Assembly: GCA_040880305.1 (NCBI GenBank)
Contig: JBBDIP010000042.1
Coordinates: 1-20,934 of the forward strand
Reading direction: 5' to 3'
DNA length: 20,934 nt
Origin: JBBDIP01 sp040880305
GTDB taxonomy: Bacteria > Bacillota > Sulfobacillia > Fermentithermobacillales > Fermentithermobacillaceae
Each line of letters begins with the position of its first letter. Position 1 is the stretch's first letter. This document shows, one piece after another, positions 14,958 through 20,934 of the stretch. The notes below the pieces were generated by a model, which was given only the letters and a program-made list of their open reading frames with translations, was not told the origin of the DNA and ran no database searches. Made by a program: the position numbers and the translations under genes.

Positions 14958-16307
14958 TTGCCCAGTAAGACAGTGTCTTTTAAGACCTTTGGCTGCAAGC
15001 AAAACCAGTACGATACCGACTTCCTCAGAGAGAGCTTCAAGCTGAGGGGGTTTCAGGTGGTTGATGAAGGCCCCAGCGACGTCGTTGTAGTCAATACCTG
15101 CGCGGTAACAGCAAAGGGCGCCGCCAAGTGCCGGCAGGCCATCCGGTCTGCCGCCAGGGGAGGAGCCAAAGTGGTCGTAACCGGCTGCTACTCACAGATC
15201 GCTCCTAATGAGGTTGATGATATCCCCGGCGTTATCGCGGTTACGGGCGTCCGAGGGCGGTCCGAACTGGCTGCTCTGGTCGATCAAGCGCTGACCACCG
15301 GCGAGAAAGTCGTCGAAGTTGCGCCCCATGATGAACCCGGAACTACTTCGGAAGCCTTTGAAGAGACTCCGGTCGAGACCCCGAGGTTGACCAGGGCGTT
15401 TCTAAAGATCCAGGAAGGCTGCGGGGACTTTTGCGCCTACTGCGTCGTCCCCTACGCCAGGGGTCCGTCCAGGTCCAGGCCGGTTGATAGGATCCTGGCG
15501 GAAGCTGAAGGACTGGTCCAGAAGGGCTACAAGGAAATCGTGCTGACGGGGACGCACATTGGCCTCTACGGCAAGGATGAACCGCGGGCCGGTGGCGGCA
15601 TCAGGGGTGGCACCAGCGGCAGCATTGGCGGCTGTCCGTCGCTTCCCCACGTTGTCCGGCAAGTCAGCGAGGTTCCGGGGTTGATCCGCCTGCGCATCAG
15701 CTCGCTGGAGCCCCACGATGTGGACGACGACCTTCTGGATTGCCTCCGCCTACCCCAAGTCTGCGCTCACCTGCACTTGCCGCTGCAGAGCGGCAGCGAC
15801 CGCATCTTGCGCCTCATGGGTAGGCGGTACGACGTTTCGTCGTTCTTGGATGTGGTGGATAGGACCCGCCGCATCGCGCCCGGCGCCGGCGTTACGACCG
15901 ACGTAATCGTAGGTTTCCCCGGCGAAACCGACGGTGACTTTGATGATACGCTCAACGTGGCCAAGCAGGCGGGGTTCTCCCGCATTCACGCGTTCAAGTT
16001 TTCGGCCCGCCCTAGCACCAGGGCGTGGGATTTCGCCGGCAAGGTCGGCGAAAAGGAGAAGGACGAGAGGGTTAACCGCCTGATAGACGCCGGTCTGGAA
16101 CTCTCACACGCGTTTCACCGTAAACATGTAGGCAGGGTTATGGAAGTCCTTGCGGAGGACGATAGGACGAAGGGCGGTTTGCTTACCGGCGTCACCCGCA
16201 ACTATATACGCTGCAATTTCGCCGGAGGAGACGAGCACAAGGGCAGGATTGTCCCGGTGTTTGTGCGCGAAGCGCGGGAGTCGTCGGTGACGGGCGACAT
16301 CGCGTAG
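14958..16307 (+). CDS. mtaB: tRNA (t6A37) methylthiotransferase MtaB
   Basis: A 449-residue radical SAM enzyme that converts t6A37 to ms2t6A37 in ANN-decoding tRNAs. It has a TTG start at 14958; a GTG five codons later is an alternative. The N-terminal MTTase domain has the three cluster cysteines C13 (TFGCKQNQYDT), C48 and C77; the radical SAM cluster is CGDFCAYC (C155, C159, C162) followed by VVPYARG; and a short TRAM-like tail follows. After TGTHIGLYGKD (197-207) there is a glycine-rich insertion, about residues 210-226 (RAGGGIRGGTSGSIGGC), that relatives lack and that contains an additional Cys. It is the yqeV position of the conserved Bacillus gene string; ddl starts 33 bp downstream and is probably cotranscribed. 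Confidence 0.95.
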   Translation: MPSKTVSFKTFGCKQNQYDTDFLRESFKLRGFQVVDEGPSDVVVVNTCAVTAKGAAKCRQAIRSAARGGAKVVVTGCYSQIAPNEVDDIPGVIAVTGVRGRSELAALVDQALTTGEKVVEVAPHDEPGTTSEAFEETPVETPRLTRAFLKIQEGCGDFCAYCVVPYARGPSRSRPVDRILAEAEGLVQKGYKEIVLTGTHIGLYGKDEPRAGGGIRGGTSGSIGGCPSLPHVVRQVSEVPGLIRLRISSLEPHDVDDDLLDCLRLPQVCAHLHLPLQSGSDRILRLMGRRYDVSSFLDVVDRTRRIAPGAGVTTDVIVGFPGETDGDFDDTLNVAKQAGFSRIHAFKFSARPSTRAWDFAGKVGEKEKDERVNRLIDAGLELSHAFHRKHVGRVMEVLAEDDRTKGGLLTGVTRNYIRCNFAGGDEHKGRIVPVFVREARESSVTGDIA

Positions 16308-16340
16308 GCGCCAATCTCTCAAGACAGGGTGGTACAAGTC

Positions 16341-17444
16341 ATGGAGCTTAGGCTGGGTCTCATCTTTGGCGGCAGGTCAGGTGAGCATGAAATATCGGTC
16401 CTTTCCGCGAGGTCCATATACCGCGGCGCAATAGACGCGGGGATGGAAGTTGTGGGGGCCGGCATCACCAGAGATGGGCAGTGGGTTTTTCTGGGCGACT
16501 GCTCCGCGTTCCTTGGCGGACAGGCAACCGCGGTGACCGCGGACATGGGGCCGGCGTGCTCCATCTTGCCCGACCCGTCGAAGCGGGGCATCTGGGTAGA
16601 AGGTCCCCAGGGGCTCTACAAAGTGGAAGTGGACGTGGTGTTCCCGGTGCTTCACGGTCTGTATGGTGAGGATGGGACAGTGCAGGGCCTTCTGGAGTTG
16701 TCGGGCATTCCGTACGTCGGAGCTCCTCCGTTGGCTTCCGCGATCTGTATGGATAAAGGGACCACAAAGAGGCTGCTACAGACTCACAGCGTGCCCCACG
16801 TCCCGGCTCTTTCGGTCGAGAGAGCGGCGTGGCGGTCCAAGGGACAGGACGTCCTCTCGGCGCTCGCCGGCTTAGTGAAGTTCCCGGTCTTTGTGAAGCC
16901 CTCGGGGTCCGGTTCGAGTCTTGGAGTCACCAAAGTAAAGGATATGGGCGGAGTCGCTGCCGCTCTGGACAGCGCGTTCCTCTACGACACTAAGGCGCTG
17001 ATCGAGCCCTCGCAGGAGGGTCTCCTGGAGATCGAGTGCAGCGTCCTGGGGAACGACGAGCCACAGGCTTCCGTAGCGGGGCAGATCCTGCCCTCCCGCG
17101 AGTTCTACGACTATGAAGCCAAGTACATCGATGACAGCACCCAGCTAGCCGTACCGGCGCCGCTGGAGCCGTCGCTCTTGAGTAGGGTCCAGCAGGTGGC
17201 TGTCGATGCGTTCAAGGCCACGTGCTGCCGCGGGATGGCAAGAGTGGACTTCTTCGTTGACCCCGTGATGGGCGAGGTCTACGTGAGTGAGTTGAACACC
17301 ATACCGGGCTTTACCAGGATTAGTATGTACCCTAAGCTGTGGGAGGCGTCCGGCCTGTCTTTCCCCATGCTTGTGAGGAGGTTAGTCGACCTCGCCATAG
17401 AGCGGCAGGCGGCCGAGGTTAAAGAGGTGCGCCGCCCAGGCTAG
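16341..17444 (+). CDS. ddl: D-alanine--D-alanine ligase
   Basis: Cytoplasmic ATP-grasp enzyme that joins two D-Ala for peptidoglycan precursors. I start it at ATG 16341 (367 residues), 8 nt behind GGGTGG; a GTG four codons upstream lacks an SD. Seen: GGRSGEHEISVLSA at 10-23, LHGLYGEDGTVQGLLE, the ATP-grasp loop KPSGSGSSLGV, EFYDYEAKY of the omega loop, which is the form seen in D-Ala rather than D-lactate ligases, and ELNTIPGFT near the metal site. Its position between mtaB and rpsU differs from the Bacillus order. It follows mtaB closely (33 bp) and is likely read from the mtaB promoter. No terminator is evident before the rpsU promoter. Confidence 0.95.
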   Translation: MELRLGLIFGGRSGEHEISVLSARSIYRGAIDAGMEVVGAGITRDGQWVFLGDCSAFLGGQATAVTADMGPACSILPDPSKRGIWVEGPQGLYKVEVDVVFPVLHGLYGEDGTVQGLLELSGIPYVGAPPLASAICMDKGTTKRLLQTHSVPHVPALSVERAAWRSKGQDVLSALAGLVKFPVFVKPSGSGSSLGVTKVKDMGGVAAALDSAFLYDTKALIEPSQEGLLEIECSVLGNDEPQASVAGQILPSREFYDYEAKYIDDSTQLAVPAPLEPSLLSRVQQVAVDAFKATCCRGMARVDFFVDPVMGEVYVSELNTIPGFTRISMYPKLWEASGLSFPMLVRRLVDLAIERQAAEVKEVRRPG

Positions 17445-17466
17445 ACTTTCGTCCCCGGACTTACAA

Positions 17467-17496
17467 TTGACCTTGTGCAGGCTGCTAGTGTACAAT
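17467..17496 (+). promoter_or_regulatory. sigma-A promoter of rpsU
   Basis: TTGACC (17467-17472) and TACAAT (17491-17496) are 18 bp apart, placing the start about 50 nt before the rpsU coding region, in the ddl-rpsU gap. Confidence 0.75.
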
Positions 17497-17551
17497 CCAA
17501 CTGTCACATTGGGAGCGGGGAATCTCCTGCGGCGGAGGGAGGGACAGAGAC

Positions 17552-17734
17552 TTGCCAGAGGTAAGAGTAGGTAAAGATGAGAACTTTGACAGCGCCCTGC
17601 GCCGCTTCAAGAGAGAGTGCCAGAGGTCTGGAGTTCTGCGCGATGTTCGTAAGCACGAGCACTACGAGAGCCCTAGCGTGAAGCGCAAGAAGAAGTCTGA
17701 GGCTGCGCGTCAACGCAAGCACAAGTTCCGCTGA
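17552..17734 (+). CDS. rpsU: 30S ribosomal protein S21
   Basis: A 60-residue basic protein with a TTG start at 17552, preceded by GGAGGGAGGG. The sequence has the S21 pattern: MPEVRVGKDENFDSALRRFK at the N-terminus, then CQRSGVLRDVRKHEHYESPS and a Lys/Arg-rich tail KRKKKSEAARQRKHKFR. S21 joins the 30S subunit near the anti-SD end of 16S rRNA and aids initiation. It has its own promoter and a strong terminator, so it is a single-gene transcript. In B. subtilis yqeY follows; here the next gene is yqfC. Confidence 0.97.
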   Translation: MPEVRVGKDENFDSALRRFKRECQRSGVLRDVRKHEHYESPSVKRKKKSEAARQRKHKFR

Positions 17735-17747
17735 GCATTTATCGCAC

Positions 17748-17788
17748 GACAATTGAGGGACCTCGAAAGAGGTCCCTTTCGTTATTGT
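17748..17788 (+). terminator. Rho-independent terminator after rpsU
   Basis: AGGGACCTC (17756-17764), GAAA tetraloop, GAGGTCCCT (17769-17777), then TTCGTTATT. An outer GACAAT/ATTGTC pair (17748-17753 with 17783-17788) can extend the stem around the T-rich tract. Confidence 0.88.
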
Positions 17789-17842
17789 CCGGCTACCCCC
17801 TTACATAAACATTTGGTGTGATTAGCGTGGGGGGACTGGCCG

Positions 17843-18112
17843 TTGCTAAAGAAGCTTAGGCAGGAAATATCGGAGATCCTCGAATTACCCCTAGACGTCG
17901 GTATGGACTTACCCAAGGTCACCATCATTGGAAACCTTGGTGTGTTGATTCAGAACCACCGAGGGCTCATCCAGTATTCCCCCGAGAAAATCGTGATCGG
18001 GGTGGGGAAAGGCCAGATCGCCATACTCGGGAAGTCTCTCGAGATAGAAGAAGTCAGCAAGGAAGATATGATCGTCAGGGGGCTTCTGGGATCCGTCCAG
18101 ATGGAGACGTAG
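17843..18112 (+). CDS. yqfC: sporulation protein YqfC (YabP/YqfC family)
   Basis: An 89-residue protein, TTG start at 17843, with GGGGGG about 12 nt upstream. It matches YqfC: an N-terminal helix LKKLRQEISEILELPLDV, then beta-rich VTIIGNLGVLIQNHRGLIQY and IVIGVGKGQIAILGKSLEIEE. In spore formers YqfC is made in the mother cell and works with YqfD; the biochemical role is unknown. yqfD starts three bases after the stop. The piece TTACATAAACAT (17801-17812) resembles a sigma-E -10 element but I see no convincing -35. Confidence 0.93.
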   Translation: MLKKLRQEISEILELPLDVGMDLPKVTIIGNLGVLIQNHRGLIQYSPEKIVIGVGKGQIAILGKSLEIEEVSKEDMIVRGLLGSVQMET

Positions 18113-18115
18113 GCG

Positions 18116-19291
18116 GTGGCCCGGAAGAGGATAAAGGAATACCTACAGGGATACGTCCGGGTGGAAGTCAGAGGCAAGAGTCCGGAACGCTTGGTTAACC
18201 TCTGCCTTTCCGCCGGTTTTCCAATGTGGGGCTTCGCGCCCGGCGACGGCACGGTGCTTTTTTGCACCACTCTGGCGAGATACAGGGACATACACCGTCT
18301 CGCCCGGCGCGCTCGCTGCGTTCCCAGAGTTGTAGCGCGGACCGGTATGCCGTTCTTTCTGGGCAAGTTGCGCCGGCGGCCGACCTTCCTCATAGCCGCG
18401 GCGGTCGTCATCTCCATCCTCCTCTACCTGTCCGGTTCTGTCTGGTCTATTCAAGTGGCCGGAAACCGGCAGGTCGATACCGAAAGACTCCTCCAGTCAG
18501 CCGCGTCTGCCGGACTTGTAATCGGCGCGAGGCGCGCCCGGATTTCCACGGCGGCGGCTGAGGAGGCAATGATAGACCAAAACCCCGAACTTGCGTGGGT
18601 ATACGTGCGTCTTCAGGGTACGCTGGCGGTCATCGAGGTTGTGGAGAAGACTCGACCTTCGCCTGTCGGACCCGGGGACGTAATCGCCGCAAAGGACGGC
18701 GTGGTGCAGTCCATGCTGGTGCTTTCCGGAGTCCCCGCCGTACGCATCGGTCAGACCGTGGAGGCGGGCGACCTGCTTATCGCGGGGAACCCGTCGGGCG
18801 CGATCCGGGGGGCCAGAGGCAATGTGACGGCGCTGGTCTGGTACGAAGTGTACCGGGAAGCGCCTTTGACTCAGTCAGTGGCGTCGCGGACCGGCCGCAA
18901 GATTGAGATGACCGTCGTCCGCTATGGCGGCAACGAGTTCGCTCTCTGGGGTAGGAGCAACGCCTTTGAATGGTACGAGGTCGAGGACTACCCCAAGTTT
19001 CGGGCCGGCCTAGGTACCGCCCACGGGGTCGAGGTCGTAAATAGAGTCCTCTATGAGGTAAAATGGAGTCAGGTGAGTCTGTCGGAAGAAGAAGCGTTCA
19101 GCGCATTTGAGCGCCAGATGAAGTCATCCATTGAAAGACAATTGCCTTCTTACGCGAAATTGGTAGACTTGAGCTGTAAGATTGAGTCGACTACCCAGGA
19201 CATGATTGCTGTCCGCGCCACAGCGTGTGCGATCGAAGAGATAGGCACGGTCCAAAGCTGGGGAGGCGCGGATACGGAGGTTGATAGGTGA
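18116..19291 (+). CDS. yqfD: sporulation protein YqfD
   Basis: A 391-residue protein, GTG start at 18116, right after the yqfC stop, with GGAG just upstream in the end of yqfC. Family features: a cytoplasmic N-terminal ~85 residues, one membrane span (TFLIAAAVVISILLYLSGSVW, 90-110) after the basic stretch KLRRRP, then an outside domain beginning SIQVAGNRQVDTERLL, like a POTRA-type fold, and a long C-terminal beta domain. YqfD is conserved in endospore formers as a mother-cell protein needed for normal sporulation. It ends with GTGA overlapping the phoH start, so yqfC-yqfD-phoH form one operon. Confidence 0.93.
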   Translation: MARKRIKEYLQGYVRVEVRGKSPERLVNLCLSAGFPMWGFAPGDGTVLFCTTLARYRDIHRLARRARCVPRVVARTGMPFFLGKLRRRPTFLIAAAVVISILLYLSGSVWSIQVAGNRQVDTERLLQSAASAGLVIGARRARISTAAAEEAMIDQNPELAWVYVRLQGTLAVIEVVEKTRPSPVGPGDVIAAKDGVVQSMLVLSGVPAVRIGQTVEAGDLLIAGNPSGAIRGARGNVTALVWYEVYREAPLTQSVASRTGRKIEMTVVRYGGNEFALWGRSNAFEWYEVEDYPKFRAGLGTAHGVEVVNRVLYEVKWSQVSLSEEEAFSAFERQMKSSIERQLPSYAKLVDLSCKIESTTQDMIAVRATACAIEEIGTVQSWGGADTEVDR

Positions 19292-20277
19292 ACTTGCCTT
19301 CAAAAGAAGATAGCCAGGTTGTTTTCGAAATCCTGGATAACGGCGACATGTTCCGGCTTTTTGGTTCCTACGACGAGAACCTCGCGCTATTGGAAGACAG
19401 CCTCGAAGTGAAGCTTACGGCCCGCGGCAAGACCCTCGTGGTCCACGGCGACGAGGAGAAACTGAAGGCAGCCAAGGTGGTACTGCATCACCTCCTGGGC
19501 AGAGCCAAATCGGGCCAGAAAGTCAGCACCCAGGATGTGCGCTACGCCATCCGTTCGGTGAAAGAAGGTAACGAGCTGACACAGATCGACGACAACATCC
19601 TGGTGAGCCACCGGGGCAAGCCGATCGGTCCCAGGACCCAGGGACAAAAAGACTATATGGATGCCATCCGCGAGAACCCGCTCGTGTTCGGCATTGGACC
19701 TGCAGGTACCGGAAAGACGTACTTGGCCGTAACCATGGCCGTCGCTTGTTTTCGTAAGAAGGAAGTGGACAGGATCGTCCTGACTCGTCCTGCGGTGGAA
19801 GCGGGCGAGCGCTTGGGGTTTCTGCCGGGCGACATCCAGGAGAAGGTTAACCCGTACCTCCGGCCCCTCTACGACGCTCTGTTCGACATACTGGGGCTGG
19901 ACACGTTCCAAAAGTACATGGAGAAGGGCCTTATCGAGGTCGCGCCCCTGGCCTACATGAGGGGGCGCACTCTGGAGTCGGCCTTCGTGATATTGGACGA
20001 GGCGCAAAACACCACTCCTGAACAGATGAAGATGTTCTTGACCAGGATGGGTTTGAACTCGAGACTCGTTGTGACCGGAGACGTCACTCAGGTTGACCTG
20101 CCCAAGGACGTCTACTCCGGCCTCGAGCAGGTCAGGGTGGTCCTGCGGGATACGCCGGGGATCGCGTTCGTCTACCTGACCGACAGGGACGTGGTTAGGC
20201 ACGAGCTGGTCACCCGGATCGTTAGGGCCTACGATAGGTTCGACAAGTCCGGACAGAAAGAGGAGACAGTCCGATAG
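19288..20277 (+). CDS. phoH: PhoH family ATP-binding protein
   Basis: A 329-residue P-loop protein, GTG start at 19288 overlapping the yqfD stop by 4 bp. An N-terminal KH-like segment (about 10-80) precedes the PhoH ATPase: Walker A GPAGTGKT at 137-144, Walker B VILDEAQ at 234-240, and GDVTQVDLP downstream. PhoH proteins are linked to RNA metabolism and usually lie next to ybeY; the exact reaction is not settled. Here it is in the conserved yqfC-yqfD-phoH-yqfF order, and its stop overlaps the next GTG start by one base. Confidence 0.95.
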   Translation: MNLPSKEDSQVVFEILDNGDMFRLFGSYDENLALLEDSLEVKLTARGKTLVVHGDEEKLKAAKVVLHHLLGRAKSGQKVSTQDVRYAIRSVKEGNELTQIDDNILVSHRGKPIGPRTQGQKDYMDAIRENPLVFGIGPAGTGKTYLAVTMAVACFRKKEVDRIVLTRPAVEAGERLGFLPGDIQEKVNPYLRPLYDALFDILGLDTFQKYMEKGLIEVAPLAYMRGRTLESAFVILDEAQNTTPEQMKMFLTRMGLNSRLVVTGDVTQVDLPKDVYSGLEQVRVVLRDTPGIAFVYLTDRDVVRHELVTRIVRAYDRFDKSGQKEETVR

Positions 20278-20934
20278 TGGCTAAGCGGAGCGAGAAGAAC
20301 GGCGGGAAGGTTTTCACGGGCCTCCTTAGGCTCCCCAAGGAGAGCCCTCAGCTTTTCTGGGGGATGGCCGCGTTCATCATCGTCTTCGCGGTCTTCTTCG
20401 TCTCGCTTGTGCCCCAACAGATACGGCTCAAAGCCGGGGATGTTTCCCCTCTGAACGTCAAGGCCGCTCAGGAAGTGATCGACGACGCGGCCACCGACCG
20501 GCTGAAGGATGAGCGGGCTAAGACCGTCCCCAAGGCGGTCGACAACGACGTCAAGATACTCGCCGACACCAAGATCCAGATCGCCAGCCTGCGCAAGACG
20601 ATCTCGGACATCGCAGCTGCTCCTAGCGCCTCGACACAGGAGATCATCAAGTCCTTACGGTTGTTCCTCGCTGATGATGCTTCTGACGGCGATATCATCG
20701 CCACGGTTGCGGCGAACCCTCAGGCTCTGGATTTCGCCTGCTCCCGGCTGGACGAGGCCATGAGTGAAGTCCTCACCCTGGGGCTCAAGCCTGAGAACCT
20801 GGTCAAGACCCGCGACGACATCCGCGCCCAGTTGGGAAGAGACGATAATATCCCCGCCCAGTTGGGGCGCGTGCTCCAGTCCTTCGTGTCTAAGAACCTC
20901 AAAGCAAACCTTGTCCTTAACCAGGAAGAGAGCG
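20277..20934 (+). CDS. pgpH: 7TM-HD (PgpH/YqfF-like) c-di-AMP phosphodiesterase, N-terminal part only
   Basis: The frame begins at GTG 20277, sharing one base with the phoH stop, and stays open to the window end (219 codons). Seen: a basic start (VAKRSEKNGGK), one membrane span LFWGMAAFIIVFAVFFVSLV (about 27-46), then an outside helical region starting RLKAGDVSPLNVKAAQEVID, the pattern of the 7TMR-HDED sensor domain. The seven-span part and catalytic HD domain would lie beyond the window. Position after phoH is that of yqfF/pgpH in Bacillota. The enzyme is expected to hydrolyse c-di-AMP, a claim from family and context only. Confidence 0.85.
   Translation, partial: MAKRSEKNGGKVFTGLLRLPKESPQLFWGMAAFIIVFAVFFVSLVPQQIRLKAGDVSPLNVKAAQEVIDDAATDRLKDERAKTVPKAVDNDVKILADTKIQIASLRKTISDIAAAPSASTQEIIKSLRLFLADDASDGDIIATVAANPQALDFACSRLDEAMSEVLTLGLKPENLVKTRDDIRAQLGRDDNIPAQLGRVLQSFVSKNLKANLVLNQEES

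Noticed and set aside
19387..20202. 271-codon minus-strand frame
   Set aside because: Antisense to phoH, whose Walker motifs are intact; a GC-bias shadow.
1..20934. CRISPR array, insertion sequence, or long direct repeats
   Set aside because: Reading through the window I saw no spaced repeats, transposase motifs or terminal inverted repeats.

Overview
The window looks like chromosomal DNA of an endospore-forming, GC-rich (about 60% by eye) low-GC-lineage bacterium, i.e. Bacillota of the Clostridia/Thermoanaerobacterales type. The grounds are spoIIP, yqfC and yqfD sporulation genes, a valine T-box leader, a perfect CIRCE operator before hrcA, sigma-A type promoters, and a gene order that parallels the Bacillus subtilis spoIIP...hrcA-dnaJ-rsmE-mtaB-rpsU-yqfC-yqfD-phoH-yqfF region. 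Start codons are unusually often GTG or TTG. I see no insertion sequence, CRISPR array or prophage.

Left part (1-4052). The minus strand carries valS, cut by the window edge, with a complete T-box leader and promoter in front of it. Divergently on the plus strand lie an HD-GYP c-di-GMP phosphodiesterase-type protein and a 32-residue single-span membrane protein. Middle-left (4156-8266): an S9-family peptidase, a convergent membrane-bound GGDEF diguanylate cyclase, and a minus-strand tRNA operon (Asn-Met/Ile2-Glu) with a near-consensus promoter. A four-span membrane protein of the 'phage holin 4_2' family follows on the plus strand.

Right part (8369-20934), all on the plus strand: spoIIP; then a CIRCE-controlled heat-shock operon hrcA - archaeal-like chaperonin - dnaJ - rsmE. 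In this operon a thermosome-like (group II/III) chaperonin occupies the place where grpE and dnaK normally stand. This is the most unusual thing in the window. It is followed by a YlxY-like polysaccharide deacetylase homologue lacking the catalytic Asp, mtaB with its own promoter, ddl, rpsU with its own promoter and terminator, and the tightly packed yqfC-yqfD-phoH-pgpH block, whose last gene runs off the end.

The genes combine translation (valS, tRNAs, rsmE, mtaB, rpsU), protein folding under heat shock (hrcA, chaperonin, dnaJ), c-di-GMP turnover (GGDEF and HD-GYP; probably c-di-AMP turnover by pgpH), and cell wall and spore formation (spoIIP, ddl, deacetylase homologue, yqfC, yqfD). All function calls rest on motifs read by eye; no database search was run.
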